Below are positions 43,164 to 55,613 of a stretch of DNA of 64,000 nt, piece after piece. Under the pieces are notes generated by a model that was given only the letters and a program-made list of their open reading frames with translations, was not told where the DNA came from and ran no database searches. The translations under genes were made by a program, and so were the position numbers. Each line of letters begins with the position of its first letter. Within the stretch, counting starts at the first letter, position 1. The stretch is from Gordonia oryzae (lineage in GTDB: Bacteria > Actinomycetota > Actinomycetes > Mycobacteriales > Mycobacteriaceae): the NCBI RefSeq assembly GCF_003797185.1, contig NZ_RKMH01000004.1, positions 1 to 64,000 of the forward strand. The letters are read 5' to 3'.

Positions 43164-43874
43164 ATGAAGCGTCCACTTCTGATCCTGTTCGGGTTCACCG
43201 TGCTCGCGGCCGGGTTGCTCGCGTCTCCTACGCCCCGGGCAGCCGCCGCTTCGCCGTGTGCCGACGTCGAGGTCGTGTTTGCGCGCGGGACCGCGGAGAC
43301 GGCTCCACCCGTCGGCATCACCGGCCTGTCCTTCGAACAGGCCCTGCGCAATCAGCTACCAGGTAAGTCGGTCAACGTCTACGGCGTGAACTATCCGGCC
43401 GGTAGCAACTTCGACAACCGGATTGCCTTCGTCGAGGGTGTGGTCAAAGGCATCAACGACACCCAGCGCCGCGTCAAGTACCTGGCCGCGCAATGCCCGG
43501 GCTCACACATCGTGGTCGGTGGGTACTCGCAGGGTGCTGTGGTCGCGTCCTACGCGTTGAGCAACAAGATCCAGCTCGACCCGCGGTACCGGCAGTACCA
43601 AGACCGGGTGCCGCAACCGCTGGCCGACAACGCCGCCTCACACGTGACGGCCGCGATACTGTTCGCGCCGCCGTCGGCGAACTGGATCAAGCAGGTCGGT
43701 GCGCCCCCGATGAACGTCGGACCTCTCTACGTGGGCAAGACCAAGCGCTACTGCATCCCCGGCGACGTCGTCTGTGACGGTGCCCCGGTCGGGCAGCCCA
43801 ACGGTCTGCATGTGCTGTACGCCGTCAACGGCATGACTGTCGATGCCGCCCAGTACGTGAAAGCTCGCCTGTAG
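43164..43874 (+). CDS. secreted cutinase family esterase
   Basis: The 236-residue protein starts with a signal peptide (MKRPLLILFG then hydrophobic, cut near ASPTPRAAAA) and continues as a cutinase: CADVEVVFARGTAE, the nucleophile elbow GGYSQGAVV, IPGDVVC with the catalytic Asp between disulfide cysteines, and GLHVLYAV with the catalytic His. Actinobacterial cutinase-like proteins hydrolyse lipid, cutin or polyester esters outside the cell. The ATG at 43164 is chosen because the signal peptide begins there. Its position inside the conserved gyrA-to-pknB block is unusual compared with M. tuberculosis. Confidence 0.9.
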   Translation: MKRPLLILFGFTVLAAGLLASPTPRAAAASPCADVEVVFARGTAETAPPVGITGLSFEQALRNQLPGKSVNVYGVNYPAGSNFDNRIAFVEGVVKGINDTQRRVKYLAAQCPGSHIVVGGYSQGAVVASYALSNKIQLDPRYRQYQDRVPQPLADNAASHVTAAILFAPPSANWIKQVGAPPMNVGPLYVGKTKRYCIPGDVVCDGAPVGQPNGLHVLYAVNGMTVDAAQYVKARL

Positions 43875-43887
43875 TAGCACTCACCTC

Positions 43888-43926
43888 AACCGGCCGTACG
43901 TCCTGTGTAGGGACATTCGGCCGGTT
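43888..43926 (+). terminator. terminator after the cutinase gene
   Basis: A 16-base imperfect inverted repeat (43888-43903 with 43911-43926, three mismatches near the loop) starts 14 bases after the stop codon and is followed by TGTGTGGTT. It is a likely terminator. Confidence 0.65.
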
Positions 43927-44606
43927 GTGTGGTTCGTACACGGCGATACGGCCAGCCACTCGCCTGCCCGCGCGAGCGGTGTTCACCGACGAGCCTGGCG
44001 TTGACCGCTCGACGAATCGCCGGATGCAGCCGGTACTTCGTCGATCGCGATCCACAGTCGATTCGGCGGTGCCCGGATCCTGCGAGCGGCCCTGCAAGTT
44101 GGGCGTATTCGCCTATCTCGCCTCCCGCACCGATCCGGCGGCCATCGAGGTGGACGAACCCGTGACCGGGCTGCTGCCGCATCGTTGAAACATCTCGATT
44201 TCTTTGTGGCACAACCGCATCAGCACCGTTTCAGGTCTATCGAGCCAGGCTGCGCGCGACGAACGAGGACGTACGGCATTCGCAGCGCTGCATTCGCCGA
44301 TCGAGAGGTGCCTTGCACCGGGCCGATTCCGCCCGGACCCCGAGCCATGCCTACTACGACGCCACAGACCCTTCCGCGATCTGGCCCGCCTGGCTCTGGG
44401 CGGATCACACCTGGGTCACGTGTGTGGTACTCACCGACATGATGCCGGCCGTGGTGCGCACCACCTCGTGTGCGACGGTCTGACACGACCGTTGGCCAAC
44501 TACTGCACCGATGCCGAGCGCGCGGCCCGGTCAGCGGCTGGCAGGGGACCGGTGCGGGACTTGTGCGAGTGTGTCAACCGCGCATGCGGCTCGAAGATGA
44601 AGCGAG
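43927..44606. other. intergenic, no supported gene
   Basis: About 680 bases between the cutinase terminator and tRNA-Ala. Several frames are open for 60-150 codons but none has a ribosome site or recognisable motif. One plus-strand frame near 44350-44480 has protein-like composition (YYDATDPSAIWPAWLWADHT) and may be a gene remnant. Confidence 0.4.
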
Positions 44607-44679
44607 TGGAGCCTAGGAGATTCGAACTCCTGACATCTGCCTTGCAAAGGCAGCGCTCTACCAACTGAGCTAAGGCCCC
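44607..44679 (-). tRNA. alaT: tRNA-Ala (anticodon TGC)
   Basis: The minus strand gives a 73-base tRNA: acceptor GGGGCCT with AGGCTCC, D arm TAGCTCAGTTGGTAGAGC, anticodon stem-loop CTGCC-TTTGCAA-GGCAG (anticodon TGC), T arm GTTCGAATC. CCA is not encoded. It pairs with tRNA-Ile, as in the ileT-alaT pair beside gyrA in mycobacteria. Confidence 0.96.
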
Positions 44680-44688
44680 GGGTTCGGG

Positions 44689-44765
44689 TGGTGGGCCTAG
44701 GAGGACTTGAACCTCCGACCTCTTCGTTATCAGCGAAGCGCTCTAACCGCCTGAGCTATAGGCCC
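44689..44765 (-). tRNA. ileT: tRNA-Ile (anticodon GAT)
   Basis: The minus strand gives a 77-base tRNA with encoded CCA: acceptor GGGCCTA with TAGGCCC, D arm TAGCTCAGGCGGTTAGAGC, anticodon stem-loop CTTCG-CTGATAA-CGAAG (anticodon GAT), T arm GTTCAAGTC. It lies 9 bases upstream of tRNA-Ala in the same transcript direction. Confidence 0.97.
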
Positions 44766-44882
44766 CTGAACCGAGGACTGAGATTACCCGACGGGGTGGC
44801 GAGAAACCAAAACGGTGTCCGCCGTCGTCCGTGAGCTGGGCAGATGGGCCTCGGCACCCGCACTGGTTGGTACTGGTCGGGT

Positions 44883-45791
44883 CTAGTCGAGGTCGGCCAG
44901 AGTGATCTCAAGACCGCCGACGAGGTCGGCGACGAGGTTGTAGATGTAAGAGCCGATGGTGCCCAGCGCCGTGATCAGCACGGCGTTGACTGCGCCTAGT
45001 AGAGCTGCGTAGAAGAACACGCTGCCTGCGCCGATGATGTCGTTTTGCGACGTCGAGCCGCCGGTGGTCACCGACGTGCCGAAGGAGCTGTTCACCTGCT
45101 CCCAGACACCCATCCCGTCGAGCACCAGATACAGCACGGCGACGGCGATCATCCAGATGACGAAGCCGACGATCGAGAGCACGCCGACCACCTTGAAGGT
45201 CGCCCACGGGTCGAGTCGACGGATCTGCACGGCAGCGCGCAGCCCACGACCAGTCGAACCGACGTGGGCCGGCGCCGAGCGTTCCGCGGAGCCGGTCACC
45301 TTCGCAGGGTCGACCGCCGCGGCCCGAGCGGCCTCGGTGTTGGTGTGGTGGATCTGGTCGAGATCGGGTAGCTCCGCCTCCACAGACGGATCCCGAGCGA
45401 TGGTGCGCGTGGGGGTCTCGGTGAAGCGACCACGCGGTGCCTCGGCTGTTGCGGTGGATGCCCCGGTCGGCGAATCAAGCTTCGTCACCGGCGCCTGCTG
45501 ACCACTCGTGCCCGCCACAGGGGTGTCGCCACCGGTCACCACACCGCGCGGAGGAGGCCCACCGGGACGACCCCCGACGGGGATCTGCTCGGTGGTCCCC
45601 GCATCGGGCACGGGAACCTGCGCGCTTGCGGTGGTCTCGGGTCCGGCCACTGCGCCTGGGCCGCGCTGCCACGGAGGAACCAGCCCGCCACCCCGGGGCG
45701 GACCCGACTGGGCTGCCGGGCCACCGGACGCGGTCGGCGGCGTGGACGAGGTCTGGTTGTCCGGGTCGTTCGGTTGGCTCACTGGTGTCAT
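44883..45791 (-). CDS. DUF3566 membrane protein (Rv0007-like)
   Basis: The 302-residue protein has a long disordered Pro/Thr/Gly-rich N-terminus (about 1-185) and a C-terminal DUF3566 domain (about 190-302). The domain has two membrane helices, around WATFKVVGVLSIVGFVIWMI and VFFYAALLGAVNAVLITALG, and ends IYNLVADLVGGLEITLADLD. In mycobacteria this gene (Rv0007) always follows gyrA and its function is unknown; the conserved position suggests an envelope or division role. A terminator separates it from gyrA, so it may have its own promoter in the 100-base gap. Confidence 0.88.
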   Translation of the reverse strand: MTPVSQPNDPDNQTSSTPPTASGGPAAQSGPPRGGGLVPPWQRGPGAVAGPETTASAQVPVPDAGTTEQIPVGGRPGGPPPRGVVTGGDTPVAGTSGQQAPVTKLDSPTGASTATAEAPRGRFTETPTRTIARDPSVEAELPDLDQIHHTNTEAARAAAVDPAKVTGSAERSAPAHVGSTGRGLRAAVQIRRLDPWATFKVVGVLSIVGFVIWMIAVAVLYLVLDGMGVWEQVNSSFGTSVTTGGSTSQNDIIGAGSVFFYAALLGAVNAVLITALGTIGSYIYNLVADLVGGLEITLADLD

Positions 45792-45845
45792 TTCCTCCGA
45801 TTGCGCACGTTGGGTCCACCCTAACGGTTGTGGCCGTCACACAAG

Positions 45846-45880
45846 ACGAGCCACGACGCTGCAATAGCGTCGTGGCTCGT
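45846..45880 (-). terminator. gyrA terminator
   Basis: A perfect 15-bp stem (45846-45860 with 45866-45880) with a 5-base loop lies 26 bases past the gyrA stop codon, before the DUF3566 gene. Confidence 0.85.
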
Positions 45881-45905
45881 GCGTATGTCCGGAATGCCGA
45901 TCAGA

Positions 45906-48395
45906 TCAGGCGGTCGTTTCCGGGTCCAGCTCGTCGGCGTTGCGGGCGATGGCCAGCAGCGTGGTCCCCTCGTCGAGGTTCATCAGGCGCACACCCTTGG
46001 TCTGCCGTCCGGCCTTGCGGACCTGACGGGCCGCGGTGCGGATGACACCGCCCCCGGAGGTGATCGCGTAAAGCTCGGAGTCGTCATCGACGATGAGCGC
46101 GCCGATCAACGTGCCGCGGCGCTTATCGTGCTGGATGGTCAGCACGCCCTTACCGCCACGCCCCTGCACCGGGTAGTCCTCCATTCCGGTGCGCTTGGCG
46201 TAACCGCCAGAGGTCGCCACCAGCAGGTAGGTCCCCTCGCGGACGACATTCAGCGACAACAACTCGTCATCGGCGTTGAACCGCATGCCCTGCACACCGG
46301 AGGTCTGCCGGCCCATCGGGCGCAGCGCCTCGTCGTCGGCGTGGAAGCGGATCGACTGCCCCTTACGGCTGACGAGCAACAGATCATCCTCAGCACTGCA
46401 CAATTGAGCGCCGACGAGCTCGTCCTCGCCGCGCAGGTTGATCGCGGCGATTCCGCCGGACCGGTTGGAGTCGAAGTCCTCAAGCTTGGACTTCTTCACC
46501 AGTCCGTTGCGGGTCGCGAGCACGAGATACGGTGCATCGGTGTAGGTCTTGATCTGAATGACCTGGGCGATGCGCTCCTCCGGTTGGAAAGCAAGGAGAT
46601 TCGCGACATGCTGTCCACGTGCGGTGCGGTTGGCCTCGGGGAGCTCGTAGGCCTTGGCGCGGTAGACGCGACCCTTGGTGGTGAAGAACAGGATCCAGTC
46701 ATGCGTCGAGCAGACGAAGAAGTGCGCGACGATGTCGTCCTGCTTGAGCCCTGCCCCCTGCACACCCTTTCCGCCGCGTCGCTGACTGCGATAGAGGTCG
46801 GTTTTGGTGCGCTTGGCGTAACCGGTCTCGGTGATGGTGACGACGACGTCCTCGCGGGCGATCAGATCCTCGTCGGCTACGTCACCGTCGGCGGCGATGA
46901 TCTGGGTTCGTCGATTGTCGCCGAACTTCTCGACAACCTCCCGGAGCTCGTCACGCACGATCGCACGCTGACGCTCGGGCTTGTCGAGAATGTCCTTGTA
47001 GTCGGCGATCTCGCGCTCGATCTCGTCCAACTCGTCGATGATCTTCTGCCGCTCCAACGCCGAGAGTCGACGCAGCTGCATGGCGAGGATGGCATCGGCC
47101 TGGATCTCGTCGATCTCCAGTAGATCCATCAACCCGGTGCGGGCTTCGTCGGTGTTGGCCGAGGCACGGATCAGTGCGATCACTTCATCAAGGGCGTCAA
47201 GGGCTTTCACCAGACCACGCAGGATGTGCGCGCGCTCCTCGGCCTTACGCAACAGGTAGCGGGTACGCCGCACGATGACGTCGATCTGGTGGGCGACGTA
47301 ATAGCGAATCATCTGATCGAGACGTAGGGTGCGGGGCACCCCGTCGACGATCGAGAGCATGTTGGCACCGAAGCTGGTCTGCAGCTGGCTGTGCTTGTAC
47401 AGATTGTTCAGAACGACCTTGGCCACCGCATCACGACGCAGGGTGACCACGATCCGCAGGCCGACACGATCGGAGGAATGATCTTCGATCTTGCTGATGC
47501 CCTTGAGTTTTCCCTCGTTCACCTGCTCGGCGATCGATTGGATCATGTTGTCCGGGTTGACCTGATAGGGCAACTCGGTGATCACGATCTGCGTGGCGCC
47601 GCCCTTGGCCTCCTCGATCGCGGTCACCCCACGCATACGGATCGACCCGCGACCGGTGGTGTAGGCGTCCTTGATCCCCTGACCACCGACGATGAGGCCG
47701 GCCGTCGGGAAATCCGGGCCCTTGATCCGCTCCATGCAGGCGTCGAGGGTGGACTCGTCGTCGGCCTCGTGGTTCTCCAGCGCCCAGAAGATCGCCTCGG
47801 CCACCTCGGTGAGGTTGTGCGGCGGGATGTTGGTGGCCATACCGACGGCGATACCGCCAGATCCGTTGATCAGCAGATTCGGGATCCGCGCGGGCAAGAC
47901 CGTGGGTTCGTTGGTCTTGCCGTCATAGTTGGGTGTGAAATCGACGGTGTCCTTGTCGATGTCGCGCAACATCTCCATCGCCAGCGGAGTGAGGCGGGCC
48001 TCGGTGTAGCGCATGGCCGCCGGGCCGTCGTTGCCGCGGGACCCGAAGTTTCCCTGCCCGTCGATCAGCGGGTAGCGCATCGACCACGGCTGGGCCAGGC
48101 GTACCAATGCGTCGTAGATCGCCGAGTCGCCGTGCGGATGGTAGTTGCCCATCGTCTCGGCAACTGGTTTTGCCGATTTCACATAGCTGCGATCGGGGCG
48201 GAAGCCGGCGTCGAAGGAGGCGTAGAGCAATCGGCGGTGCACGGGTTTGAGGCCGTCGCGGACCTCGGGAAGTGCGCGGCCGACGATCACGCTCATCGCG
48301 TAATCGATGTAGCTGTTCTGCATCTCCTGGCCGAGATCGACCGGTTCGACGCGATCGCCTTCCCCGCCGGCAGGCGGGAGGGTGGTGTCAGTCAT
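45906..48395 (-). CDS. gyrA: DNA gyrase subunit A
   Basis: The 829-residue protein contains the breakage-reunion domain with catalytic Tyr130 ([10 protein letters not shown]), the quinolone-determining stretch [20 protein letters not shown] (86-105) and a C-terminal six-bladed DNA-wrapping domain with the GyrA box [10 protein letters not shown] and further [12 protein letters not shown] repeats. Gyrase introduces negative supercoils using ATP hydrolysed by GyrB. Ser91 occupies the position of E. coli Ser83, where M. tuberculosis has Ala90, and Asp95 matches Asp87/Asp94; this is the quinolone-susceptible type. It lies 47 bases downstream of gyrB, in one operon. Confidence 0.98.
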   Translation of the reverse strand: MTDTTLPPAGGEGDRVEPVDLGQEMQNSYIDYAMSVIVGRALPEVRDGLKPVHRRLLYASFDAGFRPDRSYVKSAKPVAETMGNYHPHGDSAIYDALVRLAQPWSMRYPLIDGQGNFGSRGNDGPAAMRYTEARLTPLAMEMLRDIDKDTVDFTPNYDGKTNEPTVLPARIPNLLINGSGGIAVGMATNIPPHNLTEVAEAIFWALENHEADDESTLDACMERIKGPDFPTAGLIVGGQGIKDAYTTGRGSIRMRGVTAIEEAKGGATQIVITELPYQVNPDNMIQSIAEQVNEGKLKGISKIEDHSSDRVGLRIVVTLRRDAVAKVVLNNLYKHSQLQTSFGANMLSIVDGVPRTLRLDQMIRYYVAHQIDVIVRRTRYLLRKAEERAHILRGLVKALDALDEVIALIRASANTDEARTGLMDLLEIDEIQADAILAMQLRRLSALERQKIIDELDEIEREIADYKDILDKPERQRAIVRDELREVVEKFGDNRRTQIIAADGDVADEDLIAREDVVVTITETGYAKRTKTDLYRSQRRGGKGVQGAGLKQDDIVAHFFVCSTHDWILFFTTKGRVYRAKAYELPEANRTARGQHVANLLAFQPEERIAQVIQIKTYTDAPYLVLATRNGLVKKSKLEDFDSNRSGGIAAINLRGEDELVGAQLCSAEDDLLLVSRKGQSIRFHADDEALRPMGRQTSGVQGMRFNADDELLSLNVVREGTYLLVATSGGYAKRTGMEDYPVQGRGGKGVLTIQHDKRRGTLIGALIVDDDSELYAITSGGGVIRTAARQVRKAGRQTKGVRLMNLDEGTTLLAIARNADELDPETTA

Positions 48396-48442
48396 GAAAA
48401 ATCCTCACAGATGTGGTGTCCGGTCAGGCTTGGTGCGTGACG

Positions 48443-50869
<2,427 letters not shown>

Positions 50870-51475
50870 TCATCCGTAGGTGTCGCGGGGTCCGCGGCCT
50901 CGCACGTGTCGCTCCCCCTTGCGCCACGACGGGCCCTTGGGTCCGGTGATCTTCAGCGACGTGACCATTCCGTCGCCGATCGCGGTTGCGATCTTGGCGA
51001 GGATCTGTGACTGCACGTACCGCAGTTGCGTCGCCCAGGCCGTGGATTCGGCCTGGATGTATAAGACGTTGTCGCGCAACGATGTCGGTGTGGCATGGGC
51101 GGAGATGTCGGAGCCGACGATCTGCTCCCACATGCCAAACAACGTGCCCTCGGCGATGCGCGGTTGCCATCCGCGTTCGCGGGCCAGGCCACCGACGAGC
51201 CGCCCGAAAGGCTGCGGATCCCGTGCGTCCGGACCGGAACCCGACCACCGCCGACGGCCACCCTGACGCACACCCAACCGCCGTCGCGGTGGTGACGCGC
51301 GACCCTGACCGACCGACTTGCCGGCGGCACGGGCCGAGGCCCTCGCCTCTTCCAACGCGCGACGCGCACGCTCGTAGCCGGTAAGTCCGTCCGGGAGCGC
51401 CGCCGAGCCAGGCGCCGGAGGTGCCGTGGCGGGCGTTGGCGTCTCAGGTGCTCCTGCGTCCGGCCAGTCGGTCAT
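50870..51475 (-). CDS. dciA: DciA-like DUF721 helicase-loading protein
   Basis: The 201-residue protein has a disordered basic N-terminus and a C-terminal DUF721 domain (about 88-180) with LVGGLARERGWQPRIAEGTL, WEQIVGSDISAHATPTSL and LYIQAESTAWATQLRYVQSQ. DciA is the ancestral replicative-helicase operator in bacteria without DnaC/DnaI and helps load DnaB at the origin; the M. tuberculosis counterpart Rv0004 has the same position. The start overlaps the recF stop codon by 4 bases, so it is coupled to recF. Confidence 0.92.
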   Translation of the reverse strand: MTDWPDAGAPETPTPATAPPAPGSAALPDGLTGYERARRALEEARASARAAGKSVGQGRASPPRRRLGVRQGGRRRWSGSGPDARDPQPFGRLVGGLARERGWQPRIAEGTLFGMWEQIVGSDISAHATPTSLRDNVLYIQAESTAWATQLRYVQSQILAKIATAIGDGMVTSLKITGPKGPSWRKGERHVRGRGPRDTYG

Positions 51476-52770
51476 AGCCTCAGTCTCCCCGGCAGGTCCG
51501 ACACACTCGTCTCCGACTCCTCAGGATGTGCGACATCAGATTCGGCAACATCGCGTTTTGAGCCCTCGGCATCTGAGGTCCCGGCATCTGAGGTCCCGGC
51601 TGCCGACACGACCACCGAATACCGGACGCCCTCCTCCTCGATCATGTTCACCGCGATCGACCGACCCCCGACTCCCATGGGAACATCCTCGGCGACTGCG
51701 GCAGTGATGATCAACTGTTCCGCACCTTCGGTGAACTCGACGAGTTTGCGCCGTCGGGCGGCGTCGAGTTCGGCGAATACGTCGTCGAGCATGATGACTG
51801 GTTCTACGCCGTCAGCTCTGGCCAGTTCCACCGATCCCAATCGCAGAGCGAGCGCGAGCGACCACGATTCTCCGTGGCTGGCAAAGCCTTTCGCCACATC
51901 GGAACCGAGAACGAGATCGACGTCGTCGCGATGCGGTCCCACCAGCGACAACCCTCGTTCGATTTCTTTGCCACGGATCTCGCCGAGGCGGGTCAGCAGC
52001 GCTGCCTCGATGACCTGGGCATCGGCGGATTCTCCTGCGGCAGGAACGATATCGTCGCCGACACTGGGCCGATACCGCAGCGTCGCCGGTCGCGAGTGCG
52101 GGGCGATCGCCGCATACGATCCGGCGAAATGTGGTTCGAGATCACCGAGAACGTCGATCCGTGCGGCGGTCACTTGCCCACCAAGAGCGGCGAGTTGGGC
52201 ATCCCAGACGTCGAGCGTCGAGATCACCGAAGCGGCGTCGGATCCACCGCGCCGCATAGCAGCGCCGGCTGTCTTCAACAGCGCCGAACGTTGTCGCAAC
52301 ACCTTGTCGTAGTCTGAGCGTGCCGCGACGAATCGTGGACCGCGTTGTGCGACAAGCTCATCGACGAAGCGACGCCGGTCACCCGGATCGCCACGTACCA
52401 GGAGGAGATCCTCAGGGGCGAAAAGCACCACGCGCAGAACGCCCACGAGATCGCGCGGCCTACGCTGCGGTGCGGTGTTGAGCCACGCCTTATTGGATCC
52501 TTCGGCATTGATCTGCAGCGACGCCGTCAATTCCCGGCCGGCGTTCTCGACGGTGGCGGTCACCAGCGCAGACGTCGACGACGAACGCACCAGCGGCGCG
52601 TCGGTGCTGACCCGGTGGGAGCGCAAAGTGGCCAGATAGTACAGTGCCTCGACCAGATTGGTTTTGCCGAAACCGTTGCGGCCGGTGATGATGACCGGTC
52701 CGGGCGCCAACTCTACGTCGACCCGCGGCCACGAGCGAAAGTCACGCAGATGCAGTTCGCGGACGAACAC
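51472..52770 (-). CDS. recF: RecF, recombination mediator ATPase
   Basis: The 432-residue SMC-like ATPase has the Walker A motif GRNGFGKTNLVEALYYLATL near the N-terminus, the signature region FASHGESWSLALALRLG and Walker B PVIMLDDVFAELD. RecF works with RecO and RecR to load RecA at gaps. The core should end near residue 385; the last 45 residues contain a short repeat (SAAGTSDAGTSDAEGS) and are probably disordered. The stop overlaps the dciA start. gnd lies 3 bases upstream. Confidence 0.96.
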   Translation of the reverse strand: MFVRELHLRDFRSWPRVDVELAPGPVIITGRNGFGKTNLVEALYYLATLRSHRVSTDAPLVRSSSTSALVTATVENAGRELTASLQINAEGSNKAWLNTAPQRRPRDLVGVLRVVLFAPEDLLLVRGDPGDRRRFVDELVAQRGPRFVAARSDYDKVLRQRSALLKTAGAAMRRGGSDAASVISTLDVWDAQLAALGGQVTAARIDVLGDLEPHFAGSYAAIAPHSRPATLRYRPSVGDDIVPAAGESADAQVIEAALLTRLGEIRGKEIERGLSLVGPHRDDVDLVLGSDVAKGFASHGESWSLALALRLGSVELARADGVEPVIMLDDVFAELDAARRRKLVEFTEGAEQLIITAAVAEDVPMGVGGRSIAVNMIEEEGVRYSVVVSAAGTSDAGTSDAEGSKRDVAESDVAHPEESETSVSDLPGRLRL

Positions 52771-52773
52771 GGC

Positions 52774-53706
52774 TTAGCCCGCCGAGGTGTCCGGCGGCGA
52801 GCCGGTCTCCCCCACCGAGCGGCCCGTGGTGTCACGAACAGCGTGCCCGCCGAACTGATTTCGCAGTGCCGAGACAGCTTTGAGTGCCGGTGACCCGTCC
52901 TGGCGGGAGGCGAACCGCGCGAATAACGCAGCGGAGATGACGTTGGCCGGGACCGAGTGCCGGATGGCCTCCTCGACGGTCCAACGGCCCTCGCCCGAAT
53001 CCGTGGTGTAATCCGAGATCTGCGCCAGCCCCGGATCTTCCTGCAGCGCTCGCACCAGCAGATCAAGCAGCCACGAGCGGATCACTGTGCCATGGGTCCA
53101 GGCCCGCAGGGTGCCCTCGACGTCAGTGATCAGGGGTTCGGCCGAGAGTAGCTCGTAACCCTCGCCATAGGCGTGCATCAGCCCATACTCGATACCGTTG
53201 TGCACCATCTTCGCGTAATGACCGGCACCCACCGGCCCGGCGTGCACGAAGCCGTCGGCGCGTTCACCCTCGGGACGCAGTGCGTCGAAGATGGGCATGA
53301 CCCGTGCGACATCGGCGTCGGCACCGCCGGCCATCAGACCGTAGCCGTTATCCAAGCCCCACACCCCGCCGGAAACACCACAGTCAATATATCCAATACC
53401 CTTGTCTTGTAACATCTTTGCGTGCTCAAAGTCGTCGGTGTAACGCGAATTGCCACCGTCGATGACGATGTCGCCCGGCGACAACTCCTCGGCCAGCGAG
53501 GCCACGGTGGTGCGCGTCGGATCGCCGGAGGGCACCATTACCCAGATCGCGCGGGGCGCATCGAGCGCTCTGACGAGATCGGTAAGAGTCCTGACGTCGG
53601 AGACCTCGGGTCGCGGGTCGTAGCCGATCACCTCATGCCCGGCAGCGACGATACGGGTGCGCATATTGGCACCCATTTTCCCCAGACCGACAAGTCCCAG
53701 CTGCAT
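52774..53706 (-). CDS. gnd: 6-phosphogluconate dehydrogenase, decarboxylating (short type)
   Basis: The 310-residue enzyme has the N-terminal NAD(P) fold (LGLVGLGKMGANMRTRI), the motif IVIDGGNSRYTDD, the substrate-binding block CGVSGGVWGLDNGYGLMAGG and the catalytic-Lys helix GAGHYAKMVHNGIEYGLMHA. At about 300 residues it belongs to the short, usually NAD-preferring form (GntZ/YqeC-like). It converts 6-phosphogluconate to ribulose 5-phosphate. Placement between dnaN and recF is common in Rhodococcus, Nocardia and Gordonia. The C-terminal 25 residues are a variable tail. Confidence 0.93.
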   Translation of the reverse strand: MQLGLVGLGKMGANMRTRIVAAGHEVIGYDPRPEVSDVRTLTDLVRALDAPRAIWVMVPSGDPTRTTVASLAEELSPGDIVIDGGNSRYTDDFEHAKMLQDKGIGYIDCGVSGGVWGLDNGYGLMAGGADADVARVMPIFDALRPEGERADGFVHAGPVGAGHYAKMVHNGIEYGLMHAYGEGYELLSAEPLITDVEGTLRAWTHGTVIRSWLLDLLVRALQEDPGLAQISDYTTDSGEGRWTVEEAIRHSVPANVISAALFARFASRQDGSPALKAVSALRNQFGGHAVRDTTGRSVGETGSPPDTSAG

Positions 53707-53809
53707 CGCGATCCTCTCGAAGGTGGTGGTGGCGATCCGCTTCTAGTGTGGAAACCGTTGTGTAGGAACGTCGTGAGGGCTAAATCGTCCGCCGAAGAGG
53801 CGTATCGGC

Positions 53810-55000
53810 TCAGCCCGGCAAGCGGACCGGCATGAGCAGATAACTGAAGGCACTGTCGGGAGCGACGAAGGCACCGGACTCGTCGGCGACCGGCTCATCT
53901 CCCCTCGATACCCGCAGCACCGCCGGGCGACTGGGTGTGGTGAACCCGAAATCGACCGACTTGGCGTTGATCGCCGACAACCCGTCCTGCAGGTAGCCAG
54001 GGTTGAACGCGATCGTCAACGGCTCACCACGGAACTCGACCGGGAGCTCTTCCTCTGCCTTACCCGCCTCGTCGCCGCCTGCGGTGAGTAGCACCGATCC
54101 CTCGGTGAATTCCATCCGCACCTGAGCTCCGCGCTCGGCCACCAGCGCCACACGCTTGATCGCCTCGATCAAGGGAGCGCTCTCCACGGTTGCGACCGCG
54201 GTGTGAGCCGCCGGCAGTAGCTGACGGAACTTGGGGAACTCGGCATCGAGCAGGCGCGTCGTGGTCTGCTTGGACTCGCCGAGAACGCCCAGGATGCCTT
54301 CGGAGCCGATGGCATCGCCGGACCCGAACGCGAGTCGGACGACTCCGGTACCCTCGGCGCCTGCTGTCTTCGCGCTCTCCGACAACGTCTTGGCGGGCAC
54401 CAGGACCGCTCCACTGACGTCGGGCTGGGCCGGATCCCACTCGAGTTCACGAACGGCCAACCGGAAACGGTCTGTGGCGGCGAGGACGACGGTGTTGCCC
54501 TCAATCTCGACGCGCACACCGGTCAGCATTGGGAGCGTGTCGTCACGGCCAGCGGCGATTGCGACCTGAGATACGGCCTCGGCAAAACGGTCAGCCGGAA
54601 TGGAACCGGTGACTGTGGGCACGTCGGGTAACTGCGGATAGTCCTCTACGGGCATCGTCGGCAGCGAGAACTTCGCGCTGCCACAGGCGATGGCTACCCG
54701 GGATCCATCGAGCGTGACATCAACGGGCTTGTTGGGCAGAGCCCTGGTGATGTCGGCGAGCAGGCGTCCCGAGACCAGAACCTTGCCCGGCTCAGCGATC
54801 TCGGCGGCGATCGATTCCTGCGCGGAAACCTCGTAGTCGAAACCGGAGATCGTCAGGCCGGCATTGGCGTCGGATCCGGTCTGGTCAGGAGCCTCGAGCA
54901 CGACACAGCCGAGCACCGGCACCGGCGGACGGGACGGCAGGCTTCGGGCAACCCAGGCGACGGAATCGGAGAACTCGTCGCGCGCGACACGAAACTTCAT
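53810..55000 (-). CDS. dnaN: DNA polymerase III sliding clamp (beta)
   Basis: The 396-residue protein has the three-domain beta clamp pattern, with [20 protein letters not shown] at the start, [10 protein letters not shown] in the first domain, [13 protein letters not shown] in the second, and the end [13 protein letters not shown], where the MPVRL motif forms part of the partner-binding pocket. The dimeric ring tethers polymerase III to DNA. The start at 55000 directly abuts the oriC region. Confidence 0.97.
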   Translation of the reverse strand: MKFRVARDEFSDSVAWVARSLPSRPPVPVLGCVVLEAPDQTGSDANAGLTISGFDYEVSAQESIAAEIAEPGKVLVSGRLLADITRALPNKPVDVTLDGSRVAIACGSAKFSLPTMPVEDYPQLPDVPTVTGSIPADRFAEAVSQVAIAAGRDDTLPMLTGVRVEIEGNTVVLAATDRFRLAVRELEWDPAQPDVSGAVLVPAKTLSESAKTAGAEGTGVVRLAFGSGDAIGSEGILGVLGESKQTTTRLLDAEFPKFRQLLPAAHTAVATVESAPLIEAIKRVALVAERGAQVRMEFTEGSVLLTAGGDEAGKAEEELPVEFRGEPLTIAFNPGYLQDGLSAINAKSVDFGFTTPSRPAVLRVSRGDEPVADESGAFVAPDSAFSYLLMPVRLPG

Positions 55001-55613
55001 AACTGGGGATGCGCCCTTCTCTCGTCTGCCTTGGTTGCTGTGGGGTCGGTGTGCGGGACGGCATGGATCCGCTGAAGCGACGTGTGGGGACGCGCTCGGT
55101 GCGAATCGGGAATTCCCACTCTAGAACGCCAACGCGCGCGGGTGAGCGGTTGGGGTCAAGTCGCCACGCCGCGAATCAGCGATCTCCACCTCGAACCTGG
55201 AGTGGGTGTGTACACAGATCCTTCTTCAGAAGAGATGTATTGAAAGAGAAATCAACAATAGTCATAGGAGCTGTGGATCCTGTGGAGATCGCCGTGTTTG
55301 TGCAGGCCATGTGCCTGATCGGGGTGTGCACTGTGGTGGGATGAGCCGTGGAGGTGTGGCGCGGTTGATGTGGATGACGAGTGTTGTTCGATTCCTGTCC
55401 ACCGTCGATGCACATGTTTGCTCGCCCGATCCCAAGCTCCATCCACAGGGCGGCCGGCACGGATTTCCCGCGTCGCAAGACCGGGATCGGTGAGTGAGGA
55501 CGGCGCGTGGGAACCACAGAAGGCTCGGGTGCGAGTTGAGAGTTGATGTCGGCGAAGGTGTCGATGCGACGCGGCCGTTGAGGCGGGTCGGTGAGGCGTG
55601 CCTGGGCGACCGG
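55001..55613. other. oriC: oriC, chromosomal replication origin
   Basis: This 613-base gap between dnaA and dnaN is where Mycobacteriales carry the origin. A cluster of imperfect DnaA boxes occurs at 55269-55450, for example TCATCCACA (complement of 55369-55377), GGATCCACA (around 55272-55280, minus strand) and CCATCCACA (55439-55447); none is a perfect TTATCCACA. An A/T-richer stretch at about 55226-55265 next to them is a candidate unwinding element. A TGTGTACACA palindrome lies at 55207-55216. The function is inferred from position and box content. Confidence 0.85.

Noticed and set aside
47391..48440. 349-codon plus-strand open frame opposite gyrA
   Set aside because: Antisense shadow of gyrA, without a ribosome site or domain.
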